This document shows, one piece after another, positions 1 through 8,451 of a stretch of DNA of 64,000 bases. How positions within the stretch are numbered: position 1 is the stretch's first letter; every line of letters begins with the position of its first letter. A program made the position numbers and the translations under genes. The stretch is from an uncultured Clostridia bacterium (lineage in GTDB: Bacteria; Bacillota; Clostridia; TANB77; CAG-508). The notes beneath the pieces were generated by a model, which saw only the letters and a program-made list of their open reading frames with translations, was not told where the DNA came from and ran no database searches. The stretch spans positions 1 through 64,000 of the forward strand of contig CANQTX010000004.1 of NCBI GenBank assembly GCA_947626885.1, written 5' to 3'.

Positions 1-509
<509 letters not shown>

Positions 510-541
510 TTACTAGTACAGAAAAATGCCAATCGTAAAGT

Positions 542-808
542 CTATTTTAAAAATTTCTTTAAATTTTTTAGAGGATATTTGTTTTTTAAACTGTCTATAT
601 AGAAATAATTATGTTCATTGAAGAATAAATATAGCTTATTATTTATAATTACTCTATGTGGTTCTACATAGGCTAAGTTAGTATGTTTAATTATTCTTAA
701 AGTTCCATTAATTATTTTAAGAGTCGTTTTACTAAAGGTACAAGCCTATTCAATTTTAGATAATAGTTCTTCACTTATTTTAATTTCTTTTTTGATTACA
801 GTAATCAT
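542..808 (-). pseudogene. Small unknown ORF with one internal stop codon
   Basis: An ORF of 88 codons starts at ATG 808 behind a good ribosome site (AAAGGATGG) and ends at TAG 542-544. It is interrupted once, in frame, by TAG at 746-748 (codon 21). The remainder reads normally and is rich in Lys, Asn and Ile, ending KYPLKNLKKFLK. The product is not recognised. It lies just upstream of the decayed recombinase in the same direction, so it probably belongs to the same dead element. Stop-codon recoding is possible but unlikely, since no other gene here uses internal TAG. Confidence 0.55.
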
Positions 809-843
809 CTCACACCATCCTTTCATTTAAGATAAAAGGCGTC

Positions 844-873
844 AAAAAAATCAACCTTTTACAGTTGATTTAA
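844..873 (-). terminator. Rho-independent terminator of tRNA-Thr(CGT)
   Basis: On the minus strand an 8-bp stem AAATCAAC/GTTGATTT is followed by a run of T. It lies about 35 bases after the CCA end of the tRNA, as expected for its terminator. Confidence 0.75.
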
Positions 874-905
874 TCGTTTTCGTCTGGTGCGACGATTTTA
901 CTTAT

Positions 906-981
906 TGGAGCTTATAGGCGGAATCGAACCGCCGACCTACAGGTTACGAATCTGTTGCTCTACCAACTGAGCTATATAAGC
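906..981 (-). tRNA. tRNA-Thr (anticodon CGT)
   Basis: A 76-nt cloverleaf with encoded CCA. The acceptor stem is GCTTATA/TATAAGC, the D stem GCTC/GAGC and the T arm GGCGG-TTCGATT-CCGCC. The anticodon loop TTCGTAA gives CGT, which reads ACG (Thr). The last pair of the anticodon stem (31-39) is A-C rather than a Watson-Crick pair. The gene lies opposite to rnpB. Its 3' side carries the decayed recombinase remnants, compatible with an old integration hot spot. Confidence 0.95.
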
Positions 982-1056
982 ATACACATAGAATTATTAT
1001 ACATATTTTAACAATAAAAATCAATACTTTATAATAAATATTTTAAAAGTCATTTC

Positions 1057-1085
1057 TTGACGAAAATCAAAAAAGATAGTAAAAT
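1057..1085 (+). promoter_or_regulatory. SigA-type promoter of rnpB
   Basis: TTGACG and TAAAAT are separated by exactly 17 bases. Transcription would start near 1092, at the predicted 5' end of the RNase P RNA. Confidence 0.75.
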
Positions 1086-1091
1086 AAACAA

Positions 1092-1435
1092 TAGAGTAAA
1101 TTGAATAGTCGCTGGTGAAAGTTGAAAAGCTTCACGAGAGGAAAGTCCGGGCTCCGTAGAGCAAAGATACTTGATAACGTCAAGCGAGGGTAACCTTAGG
1201 GAAAGTGCAACAGAAAATAACAACCATGAAAATGGTTCAGGTGAAAAGGTGGAGTAAAAGCCCACCAGCAATATGGTGACATATTGGCTGTGTAAACCCT
1301 ATCTGGAGCAACACCTTGTAGAGAAGATTAAGACTGCTCGTCGCCTTCTCGATTTGAGTGGCTTGAAATATATAGTAATATATATTCTAGATAAATGACT
1401 ATTCACGACAGAACCCGGCTTACAGATTTACTTTA
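1092..1435 (+). ncRNA. rnpB: RNase P RNA (catalytic subunit)
   Basis: This is the ribozyme that removes tRNA 5' leaders. The universally conserved core is visible: GAGGAAAGTCCGGGCTCC near 1139, the AGTGCAACAGA block near 1204, GGTAAACCC-like joining sequence, and ACAGAACCCGGCTTA near 1407. P1 pairs AGTAAAT (about 1094) with ATTTACT (about 1424), and P2 pairs GAATAGTC with GACTATTC. The layout with P1 outside P2 and a P4 formed by distant conserved blocks is the standard bacterial fold. Ends are estimated from P1. The protein modulator RnpM is also in this window at 51849. Confidence 0.95.
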
Positions 1436-1440
1436 TAAAT

Positions 1441-1472
1441 GAAACCAGATAGAACGAACACTATCTGGTTTC
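1441..1472 (+). terminator. Perfect 12-bp hairpin after rnpB
   Basis: GAAACCAGATAG and CTATCTGGTTTC form a perfect 12-bp stem with an 8-base loop right after rnpB. The T tract is weak (TTTCATAAT), so it may terminate transcription, stabilise the 3' end, or allow read-through into the next gene 17 bases later. Confidence 0.65.
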
Positions 1473-1488
1473 ATAATAGGAGGATAAT

Positions 1489-2676
1489 ATGAACGAAGTT
1501 TTTGCAGATTTACATGTCCATATAGGAAGAAGCGAGAAAGGAAAACCAATAAAAATTACTGCAGCTAAAAGTTTGAATTTTGCCAATATAGCAAAAGAAT
1601 GTGTAGAAAAAAAAGGTATCCAAATAGTAGGAATTATTGATTGTGGTTCTCCTTATGTTATTGAAGACATTGAAAAATTTTTAAGCCAAGGAGATGCTTA
1701 TGAAATTCCTGATGGAGGAATTATTTATAAAGATAAAGTATGCATTATTTTAGGAAGTGAAATTGAGACTTCAGAAATCAATGATGAAGGAAACACAGGT
1801 AGTGCTCATAATTTATGTTATTTTCCTAAGTTAGCAGATATTAAGGCTTTTTCTCATGAAATGAGAAATCATATTAAAAATATAACATTAAGTTCTCAAA
1901 GAGCAGATATTTCAGCTTATGAATTAATTGATATTGTAGAAAAATATCATGGTATTTTAATTCCTGCTCACTGTTTTACGCCACATAAAAGTTTTTATGG
2001 AAACTGCACATCTTCTTTGAAACGAATTTTTAAAGAAAAATATGATAAAATTTTAGCCATAGAATTAGGATTAAGTTCTGATACTTTTTTAGCCGATAAA
2101 ATTAGTGAATTAGAAGAAAAGGCTTTTTTAACAAATTCTGATGCACATTCTTTACCAAGAATTGCAAGAGAATATAATAAAATGCAACTGGAGTCAATAA
2201 GTTTTAAAGAATTTTTAAAAGCACTAAAAGGAGAAGATGGTCGAAAAATTTTATCCAATTATGGATTAGATCCCAAATTGGGAAAATATCACAGGACTTA
2301 TTGTGAAGTATGTCACAAAAGAATTCCAGGGATGGCACCTGTAACAAAGTGTAATACATGTGATAGTCGAAATATTACTATGGGAGTATATGATAGGATA
2401 GAAATGATTAAAGACAAACAAGATACCCAAAGTCCCAAAGGAAGACCTGATTATATTTATCAAATTCCACTTACTTTTATACCTGGTGTAGGAGAAAAAA
2501 CAATTCATAAATTATTAGATCATTTTGGAACAGAGATGACAATCTTACATAAATTATCAAATGATGATATTGAAGCAGTTGTAGGAAAAAAAATAGCGAA
2601 CAACATTATTTCTGCACGTGATGGAAAAAGTCATATAGTAGAAGGCGGTGGAGGTGTTTATGGAAAAGTTGAATAA
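1489..2676 (+). CDS. Endonuclease Q family PHP-domain protein (YqxK/COG1379 type)
   Basis: Residues 1-265 form a PHP metallo-phosphoesterase domain: DLHVHIG at 7-13, SDAH near 217. It is followed by a CxxC...CxxC zinc knuckle (CEVC near 271, CNTC near 289) and a C-terminal helix-hairpin-helix around IPGVGEKTIHKLL (about 330-385). This order is that of endonuclease Q, which nicks DNA 5' of deaminated bases (uracil, hypoxanthine) and abasic sites. The Bacillus homologue YqxK belongs to the same family and also lies near spoIIM and ripX/xerD. The 395-aa length is normal and the start follows AGGAGG. The family assignment is firm; activity here is inferred. Confidence 0.85.
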   Translation: MNEVFADLHVHIGRSEKGKPIKITAAKSLNFANIAKECVEKKGIQIVGIIDCGSPYVIEDIEKFLSQGDAYEIPDGGIIYKDKVCIILGSEIETSEINDEGNTGSAHNLCYFPKLADIKAFSHEMRNHIKNITLSSQRADISAYELIDIVEKYHGILIPAHCFTPHKSFYGNCTSSLKRIFKEKYDKILAIELGLSSDTFLADKISELEEKAFLTNSDAHSLPRIAREYNKMQLESISFKEFLKALKGEDGRKILSNYGLDPKLGKYHRTYCEVCHKRIPGMAPVTKCNTCDSRNITMGVYDRIEMIKDKQDTQSPKGRPDYIYQIPLTFIPGVGEKTIHKLLDHFGTEMTILHKLSNDDIEAVVGKKIANNIISARDGKSHIVEGGGGVYGKVE

Positions 2677-2733
2677 TTAGAAAATTTACGAATACACTTT
2701 ACTATAAAAGTAATGATTAGTAAAGGATATGAT

Positions 2734-3348
2734 ATGAAGAAGCAGAGTATATTAGTAGAATATATTATGAAAAATAAAAAGAATTTTGGTATTATTCTCA
2801 TTTTATTTTTTATAGGAATCATAGGTGGCATTTTTTTTATTAATAATGCCAATATATCGCAAATAGAAGAAATTAAACAATATGTCATAAAATTAGTTGA
2901 TAATATAAAAACATATGGAGATATTAATCGAACAGATATCTTAATACAAAGTATAAAACAGAATGTATGGAGTATGTTACTTATCTGGTTTTTAGGATGT
3001 ACGATTATTGGAAGTATATTTATTTTTATTGCTATTATTTATAAAGGTTTTTCTTTAGGATATACTATTTCTGCTATTATTGCTTGTTTAGGTATTAGAA
3101 AAGGGAGTACATTTGCTATAGCAGCTCTACTGGCACAAAATATAATATTTTTACCTGCATTTTTTATTCTTTCTGAAAGTGGTATTAAATTATATAAAGG
3201 CATTTGTAAACATAACATTGATTTAAAAGTAGAAGTAATAAGACATAGTATTGTTATGTTAATTTCATTATTTTTAGTTATAATATCAAGTTTCACAGAG
3301 GTATATATTTCAACAAATTTAATTATTTTCTTAAAAGATTTTATATAA
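2734..3348 (+). CDS. spoIIM: Stage II sporulation protein M
   Basis: SpoIIM is a membrane protein of the SpoIIDMP peptidoglycan-hydrolysing complex needed for engulfment during endospore formation. The product has an N-terminal membrane anchor (about 16-37) and several later helices, including a GCTIIGSIFIFIAIIYKG segment and a C-terminal hydrophobic stretch, typical of the about 200-residue family. I chose ATG 2734 because AAAGGAT lies 6-8 bases upstream; the ORF track start at 2713 lacks a ribosome site. Its position between endoQ and xerD matches the Firmicutes neighbourhood, with nudF and fur missing. It suggests the lineage sporulates or descends from spore formers. Confidence 0.85.
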   Translation: MKKQSILVEYIMKNKKNFGIILILFFIGIIGGIFFINNANISQIEEIKQYVIKLVDNIKTYGDINRTDILIQSIKQNVWSMLLIWFLGCTIIGSIFIFIAIIYKGFSLGYTISAIIACLGIRKGSTFAIAALLAQNIIFLPAFFILSESGIKLYKGICKHNIDLKVEVIRHSIVMLISLFLVIISSFTEVYISTNLIIFLKDFI

Positions 3349-3474
3349 AAAATAAAAGAATTTTTTATAAAACTATTTACTTTTAAAGAAATTTTTGATA
3401 TAACATAAATGGTTTATGTAAATTTATGAAGTTTACTTATTTAAAATATACAATATGGATAGGAGAATTTTATC

Positions 3475-4356
3475 ATGGAAAAACAAATTAAACTTTTTTT
3501 AACGTTTCTTGAAAATGATAAAAAATTATCATTAAATACATTACAGTCTTACAAAAGAGATATTTTGCAATATCAAGAATACATAAATAAAAATGGTTTA
3601 AATTTTTTAAAGATAGATAGTGAAGGCTTAAATCAATATTTTGAATATTTAAAATCAATGAATAAAAAAACTTCAACCATATCTAGAAATTTAGCAACAA
3701 TAAGATCCTTTTATCAATTTTTAGTAAGAACAAAAAAAATTAGAAAGGATCCCACTATAGGTGTCCAATCACCAAAAGTAGAGAAAAAAGTGCCTAATAT
3801 TTTAACATCAAAAGAAGTAGAATTATTATTGGAGCAACCAAAAGATGTAGATTTAAAAGGTATTAGAGATAAAGCTATGCTAGAATTTGCTTATGCAACA
3901 GGTATGCGTGTAACAGAAATTATATCTTTAGATATAACAGATGTCAATTTAGAGGAAAATTATGTTGTATGTCATAATGGTGCAAAGCAAAGAAATATTC
4001 CATTAGGTTCCTTATCCATGAAAGCTTTAGAAGAATATATTGTAAAAGCAAGACCTATTTTAATAAAGGATGAAAATGTTAAGGCTTTATTTGTTAATAT
4101 TAATGGTAAACGATTAACCAGACAGGGATTTTGGAAAATTGTGAAATATTATAAAGAGCAAGCACATATATCAAAGGAAATTACACCACATGTTTTAAGA
4201 CATTCTTTTGCAACACATTTATTACAGAATGGTGCAGATTTAAAGGCAATTCAAGTAATGCTAGGACATTCAGATATTTCATCAACACAGGTTTATATGC
4301 AATTTCAAAATGAAAATTTAAAAGATATTTATAAAAAAGCACATCCAAGAGCTTAA
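3475..4356 (+). CDS. xerD: Tyrosine recombinase XerD (chromosome dimer resolution)
   Basis: A 293-aa recombinase with an N-terminal SAM-like core-binding domain (about 1-85) and a catalytic domain. Catalytic residues are visible: Arg in ATGMRVTEI (about 144), HxxR in HVLRHSFATH (about 239-245), His in LGHSDISS and the Tyr nucleophile in TQVYMQF (about 274). XerD, usually with XerC, resolves chromosome dimers at dif under FtsK. Its position after spoIIM and its full length favour the housekeeping XerD over an element integrase. The start follows TAGGAG. Confidence 0.9.
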   Translation: MEKQIKLFLTFLENDKKLSLNTLQSYKRDILQYQEYINKNGLNFLKIDSEGLNQYFEYLKSMNKKTSTISRNLATIRSFYQFLVRTKKIRKDPTIGVQSPKVEKKVPNILTSKEVELLLEQPKDVDLKGIRDKAMLEFAYATGMRVTEIISLDITDVNLEENYVVCHNGAKQRNIPLGSLSMKALEEYIVKARPILIKDENVKALFVNINGKRLTRQGFWKIVKYYKEQAHISKEITPHVLRHSFATHLLQNGADLKAIQVMLGHSDISSTQVYMQFQNENLKDIYKKAHPRA

Positions 4357-4375
4357 ACATCAATATATTGTTGAT

Positions 4376-4412
4376 AAAAAGGAATAATCTATTATTAGAT
4401 TATTCCTTTTTA
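4376..4412 (+). terminator. Rho-independent terminator after xerD
   Basis: AAAAAGGAATAATCTA pairs perfectly with TAGATTATTCCTTTTT and ends in a T run. It closes the endoQ-spoIIM-xerD unit. Confidence 0.85.
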
Positions 4413-4484
4413 TCATAAGAAAATACTATTTTTTAGCTATATAAAACAGATTTTGCTTATTATATAAAATAATCTACAAAGTTG

Positions 4485-4512
4485 TTGAAAATAAATGATA
4501 TTATGATATAAT
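4485..4512 (+). promoter_or_regulatory. Promoter of the polysaccharide operon
   Basis: TTGAAA and TATAAT lie 16 bases apart, about 55 bases before the epimerase start. It is the only good promoter seen before a run of eight closely spaced or overlapping genes. Confidence 0.6.
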
Positions 4513-4567
4513 GCTAATAGCAAATAAAGAATGTGAATAAAAAAGCAAGTGCAGAAGGAGTTAGAAA

Positions 4568-5635
4568 ATGAATACATATTTAATAACAGGAGGAGCTGGG
4601 TTTATAGGATCTAATCTAGTAGATGAATTAATTAAAGAAAATAAAATAATCGTTATAGATAATTTTGATGATTATTATTCCTCCGAATTAAAAGAGAAAA
4701 ATATTCAAGAAAGTATAACACATGCTCATTATCACTTAGAAAAAGTTGATATTAGAAATCAAGAAGAAGTACAAAGAGTTTTTCAAGAAAATACTATTGA
4801 TTTTGTTATTCATTTAGCTGGAATAGGTGGTGTACGATATTCCATTGTTAATCCTGAAAAATATCAGGAAATTAATTATATTGGAACACTACATATATTA
4901 GAAGCAATGAGAAAATATCGTGTAAAAAATATTCTTTTTGCATCGTCCAGTTCTGTATATGGTGACTGTGAAGAAGTGCCTTTCAAAGAAACTTTTTCTT
5001 GTAATATGCCGATTAGCCCTTATGCTGCTTCTAAAAAATCTGCTGAAATGTTATTATATGTATATCATCATTTATATGGATTTAATGTTATTGTAAATCG
5101 CTTTTTTACGGTTTATGGTAAAAGATTACGTCCTGATTTAGCCATTAGCAAATTTACAAAATGTATATTAGAAGAAGAACCAATTCCTTTTTATGGAGAT
5201 GGAAAAACATATCGAGATTATACTTATATAAAAGACATAATCCAAGGCATTAAAAGAGGATTAGCTTATATGCAAAAAAATGAAAATGTTTATGAAATTA
5301 TCAATCTTGGTTGTGGTAGTCCTATAACATTAATACAAATGGTAGAAACGTTAGAAAAAGTATTACACAAGAAAGCAATGATTCATAGAATGGATAAGCA
5401 GGAGGGAGATGTACATGCGACTTATGCAGATATTGCGAAAGCAAAAAAACTGTTAGGTTATCATCCACAATATACTTTTGAAAAAGGTATTCAAGAATTT
5501 GTAGAATGGTATTTAGAAACAAATCATATAACGGAATTAATTGACAATAAAGCAACACATATGCCAGATAAAAAAATAAAAATAAATTTAGAAAAGTTAG
5601 GTGAGAATCATAAAATTATTTATAAAGAATCTTAA
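4568..5635 (+). CDS. NAD-dependent epimerase, UDP-glucuronate 4-epimerase-like
   Basis: An extended short-chain dehydrogenase. The NAD site is GGAGFIG (8-14), the SSSSVYG motif follows, and the catalytic YAASK pair is near 152-156. Segments such as GVRYSIVNP, NRFFTVYG and the RPDLAISKFTKCI/RDYTYIKDI region resemble UDP-glucuronate 4-epimerases (LpsL/CapD-like), which make UDP-galacturonate. UDP-glucose 4-epimerase or a related sugar-nucleotide epimerase cannot be excluded from sequence alone. It opens the polysaccharide operon and its last 35 bases overlap the exporter permease gene. The C-terminal tail after about residue 320 is longer than usual and basic. Confidence 0.8.
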   Translation: MNTYLITGGAGFIGSNLVDELIKENKIIVIDNFDDYYSSELKEKNIQESITHAHYHLEKVDIRNQEEVQRVFQENTIDFVIHLAGIGGVRYSIVNPEKYQEINYIGTLHILEAMRKYRVKNILFASSSSVYGDCEEVPFKETFSCNMPISPYAASKKSAEMLLYVYHHLYGFNVIVNRFFTVYGKRLRPDLAISKFTKCILEEEPIPFYGDGKTYRDYTYIKDIIQGIKRGLAYMQKNENVYEIINLGCGSPITLIQMVETLEKVLHKKAMIHRMDKQEGDVHATYADIAKAKKLLGYHPQYTFEKGIQEFVEWYLETNHITELIDNKATHMPDKKIKINLEKLGENHKIIYKES

Positions 5636-6392
5636 AAAATATTTTGAATATGCTTTATATTCTGCCAAAGCAGAATTAAAATCAGAAGTAGCAAACTCCT
5701 ATTTAAATTGGATTTGGTGGATTTTAGAACCCATATGTATGATGTTAATTTATATTTTTGTGGTAGAAATTGTTTTTAAATCGAAAGAACCCAATTTCCC
5801 TGTATTTGTATTTATAGGAATTACGGTATGGAATTTTTTTAGTAAAATGATAACCATTAGTGTTAGGCTAGTTAAAACAAAAAAGATGATTATTTCTAAA
5901 GTATATTTACCTAAATACATATTAGTATTAGAAAAGTCATTTGTATTTGCATTTAAAAGTTTTATATCTTTTGGATTAATCCTAATATTGATGCTATTAT
6001 TTAGAGTGCCTTTCACCATGTATTTATTATCGTTTATTATAATTTTTCTATTACTATATATTATTACATTTGGATTATGTTGTATTATTATGCATTTTGG
6101 AACGTATATAGAAGATTTAACTAACGTATGTACGATTGGACTAAAGTTTCTTTTATATTTTTCTGGAATATTTTACAATATAGAGACGAAGGTTCCAGCA
6201 CCATTTAATCATATATTAGTAAATGTTAATCCGATTGCTTTTATTATTGATGGTTTTAGAAAAATTTTTATGTATGCAACATTCCCTAATATAATGATAA
6301 TAATAGGTTGGTTTTTTATAGGACTTTTATTATCCGCAATTGGTGTAAAGTTAATTCATAAATATGAAAATAGTTATGTGAAGGTAATATAA
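5601..6392 (+). CDS. Polysaccharide ABC exporter, permease (Wzm/TagG type)
   Basis: An ABC-2 type permease of 263 aa with about six membrane helices. The cytoplasmic N-terminus ends in NSYLNWIWWILEPICMMLIY, a pattern typical of Wzm/TagG permeases. It would carry a lipid-linked polysaccharide across the membrane with the ATPase encoded next. The start is GTG 5601, inside the end of the epimerase gene, so the two are probably translationally coupled. No other start fits before the first membrane helix. Confidence 0.85.
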   Translation: MRIIKLFIKNLKKYFEYALYSAKAELKSEVANSYLNWIWWILEPICMMLIYIFVVEIVFKSKEPNFPVFVFIGITVWNFFSKMITISVRLVKTKKMIISKVYLPKYILVLEKSFVFAFKSFISFGLILILMLLFRVPFTMYLLSFIIIFLLLYIITFGLCCIIMHFGTYIEDLTNVCTIGLKFLLYFSGIFYNIETKVPAPFNHILVNVNPIAFIIDGFRKIFMYATFPNIMIIIGWFFIGLLLSAIGVKLIHKYENSYVKVI

Positions 6393-6395
6393 ATA

Positions 6396-7130
6396 ATGGA
6401 AGATGTATCAATTGAAGTTAAAGATTTGAAAATTTTTTATAGAGTTTTAACAAGAATGTCTATCAAAAAATCGTTATTGAAATTTCATAGAAATAAAATT
6501 ATAAAAAAAGAAGCCATTAAAGGCTTGAGTTTTCGAGTAAAAAAAGGAGAAGTGGTTGGCATTATAGGAAAAAATGGCTGCGGCAAATCTACATTACTGA
6601 GAGCGATTGCAGGAATTATCTCACCAGATGAAGGTAGTATAGATTTAAAAGGTAATAGTGTTTCCTTATTGGCAATAGGGGTAGGTTTTAATGAGGAACT
6701 TTCAGGTTATGATAATATTTTTCTATCAGGAATGCTTTTGGGAATAGAAAAGGAACAGGTAAAAGAAAAGTTAAATGAGATTATCGATTTTTCAGAATTA
6801 GAAAATGATATATATAAACCAGTAAGAACATACTCTTCTGGTATGCGCTCAAAACTTGCTTTTTCTATTACAGCTATTTTAGAAACAGATATTATATTGA
6901 TTGATGAAGTTCTTAGTGTTGGAGATGTAAGTTTTAAAGAAAAAAGTTATCAAAAAATTAAAGAATTGATATTAGATAAAAGTAAAACAGTTTTATTAGT
7001 ATCTCATGATACAAGTGTTTTATTAGAACTGTGTGATTACATGATTTGGATTTCAGATGGTATTATTAAAAAAGAAGGTAATACACATGAAGTGATTACT
7101 GCTTATGAAGCATTTATGAAAAAAGAATAA
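6396..7130 (+). CDS. Polysaccharide ABC exporter, ATPase (Wzt/TagH type)
   Basis: An ABC ATPase of 244 aa. The Walker A is GKNGCGKST (about 58), the signature YSSGMRSKL (about 147) and the Walker B DIILIDEVLSVGD (about 167). The signature SSGM and EVLSVGD are typical of the Wzt/TagH/RfbE subfamily that pairs with Wzm permeases. There is no C-terminal carbohydrate-binding extension, so the exported glycan is probably not selected by terminal-sugar recognition on this subunit. It starts 3 bases after the permease stop. Confidence 0.88.
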   Translation: MEDVSIEVKDLKIFYRVLTRMSIKKSLLKFHRNKIIKKEAIKGLSFRVKKGEVVGIIGKNGCGKSTLLRAIAGIISPDEGSIDLKGNSVSLLAIGVGFNEELSGYDNIFLSGMLLGIEKEQVKEKLNEIIDFSELENDIYKPVRTYSSGMRSKLAFSITAILETDIILIDEVLSVGDVSFKEKSYQKIKELILDKSKTVLLVSHDTSVLLELCDYMIWISDGIIKKEGNTHEVITAYEAFMKKE

Positions 7131-7173
7131 AAGGAAACATGCATACAAGATATATTGAAATAGGGAGATTTCT

Positions 7174-8451
7174 ATGAAGATACTTTTAAAAAAAACAGCC
7201 CTTTTTTTGTGTGATGGCTTTTTTATTTTAAGTGCTATATGTCACAAACTTAGTAATACAATGCGAAAAAATAAGAAAGAAGCAGAAAAAAAGAAAATTC
7301 TAATATTAATTGGAAAAATTAGTAAGGGTGGTGCAGAAAGAGCAGCTGTAAATTTAGCTGAAAAACTAGCAAAAGATAATGAGGTTAGCATCGCCATATA
7401 TGATAAAGAGAATTATGGACAAGAAGTAAAAAACTATTCTTGTTTTGTCCACGTAATAGAGGTAGAAGGTAATGGCCCTATTTCTAGAATCTTTGGTATA
7501 AAGCGCTTAAAGAAAAAAAACCAAATCACACATTGTATTAGTTTTGGAACTTATGCTAATTTTTTAAATACGATAACAAGAGTAAAGGAAAAATGTATTA
7601 TTTCTGTAAGAAATTTTTCATCGATTGCAGAAAAGGGCATAATATTAAAATTAAAACATAAAATTGCTAATGCTCTTTCAGATAAAATTGTTGCAGTTTC
7701 TAAGTCAGTAGAAATGGATGAAATAAAAAATTATCATGTAAATTCTAATAAAATTTGTACGATTTCAAATTATTGCAATAAGGATCATATTTTAAATGCT
7801 ATAAATCAATATGCTATTGATGAAATAGATAAGCCGATATTTATGAATAGTCATGTAATAATTACTGTAGGAAAGTTAAAAGAGCAAAAAGGACAGTGGC
7901 ATTTAATTAGAGCTTTTTCCAAAGTAGTGCAAAAACATGATGATGCCAAATTAATTATATTAGGCGTAGGAGAAATGAAAGAATATTTTAAAAATTTAAT
8001 TGCTAATTTACATTTAGAAAATTATGTATATCTGTTAAGCCATAAAAACAATAATGTGTATACTTATATGGCTGCATCTAATATATTTGTATTTCCAACA
8101 TTATTTGAAGGTATGCCAAATGTAATTCTAGAAGCAATGCAATGTGGTTTACCTATTATTGCAACAGATTGTTATGGAGGTAATAAAGAAATTTTAGCAC
8201 CGAGTATACCATTCAATGAAGAAGTAACAGAGATTAAGGAATGTGAATATGGAATATTGATTCCACGCTTAGATTTTAAGCAATATAAAGCAGAAGATAG
8301 ATTAACAAAAGAAGAAGAATTATTAGCAGATGCTATTATTTATATGCTGGAAGAAAAAAATTTAAGAGAACATTATCAGCAAAAGTCTATAGAAAGAGTA
8401 CAAACTTATAATCAAGTAAATTATGTGGAAGAATGGAAAAAAACATTATGA
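7174..8451 (+). CDS. Glycosyltransferase family 4 (first of a tandem pair)
   Basis: A GT-B fold retaining glycosyltransferase, 425 aa. After an unusual hydrophobic N-terminal extension (about 1-30) comes the acceptor domain (SKGGAERAAVNLAEKL), then the donor domain with GKLKEQKGQWHLIRAF and FPTLFEGMPNVILEAMQCG, the E(x7)E region of GT4 enzymes. It shares several long motifs with the next gene (QKGQWHLIRAFS, IATDC.GN.EILAP), so the two look like a tandem duplication. It probably adds a sugar to the repeat unit of the exported polymer. Donor and acceptor cannot be told from sequence. Confidence 0.85.
   Translation: MKILLKKTALFLCDGFFILSAICHKLSNTMRKNKKEAEKKKILILIGKISKGGAERAAVNLAEKLAKDNEVSIAIYDKENYGQEVKNYSCFVHVIEVEGNGPISRIFGIKRLKKKNQITHCISFGTYANFLNTITRVKEKCIISVRNFSSIAEKGIILKLKHKIANALSDKIVAVSKSVEMDEIKNYHVNSNKICTISNYCNKDHILNAINQYAIDEIDKPIFMNSHVIITVGKLKEQKGQWHLIRAFSKVVQKHDDAKLIILGVGEMKEYFKNLIANLHLENYVYLLSHKNNNVYTYMAASNIFVFPTLFEGMPNVILEAMQCGLPIIATDCYGGNKEILAPSIPFNEEVTEIKECEYGILIPRLDFKQYKAEDRLTKEEELLADAIIYMLEEKNLREHYQQKSIERVQTYNQVNYVEEWKKTL

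Noticed and set aside
1050-1271. 73-aa minus-strand ORF
   Set aside because: It lies within RNase P RNA and has no ribosome site; coding would conflict with the conserved ribozyme.
3475-4356. XerD-like gene as the integrase of a mobile element
   Set aside because: It is full-length XerD type, follows spoIIM as in Firmicutes chromosomes, and no element genes or att repeats surround it.
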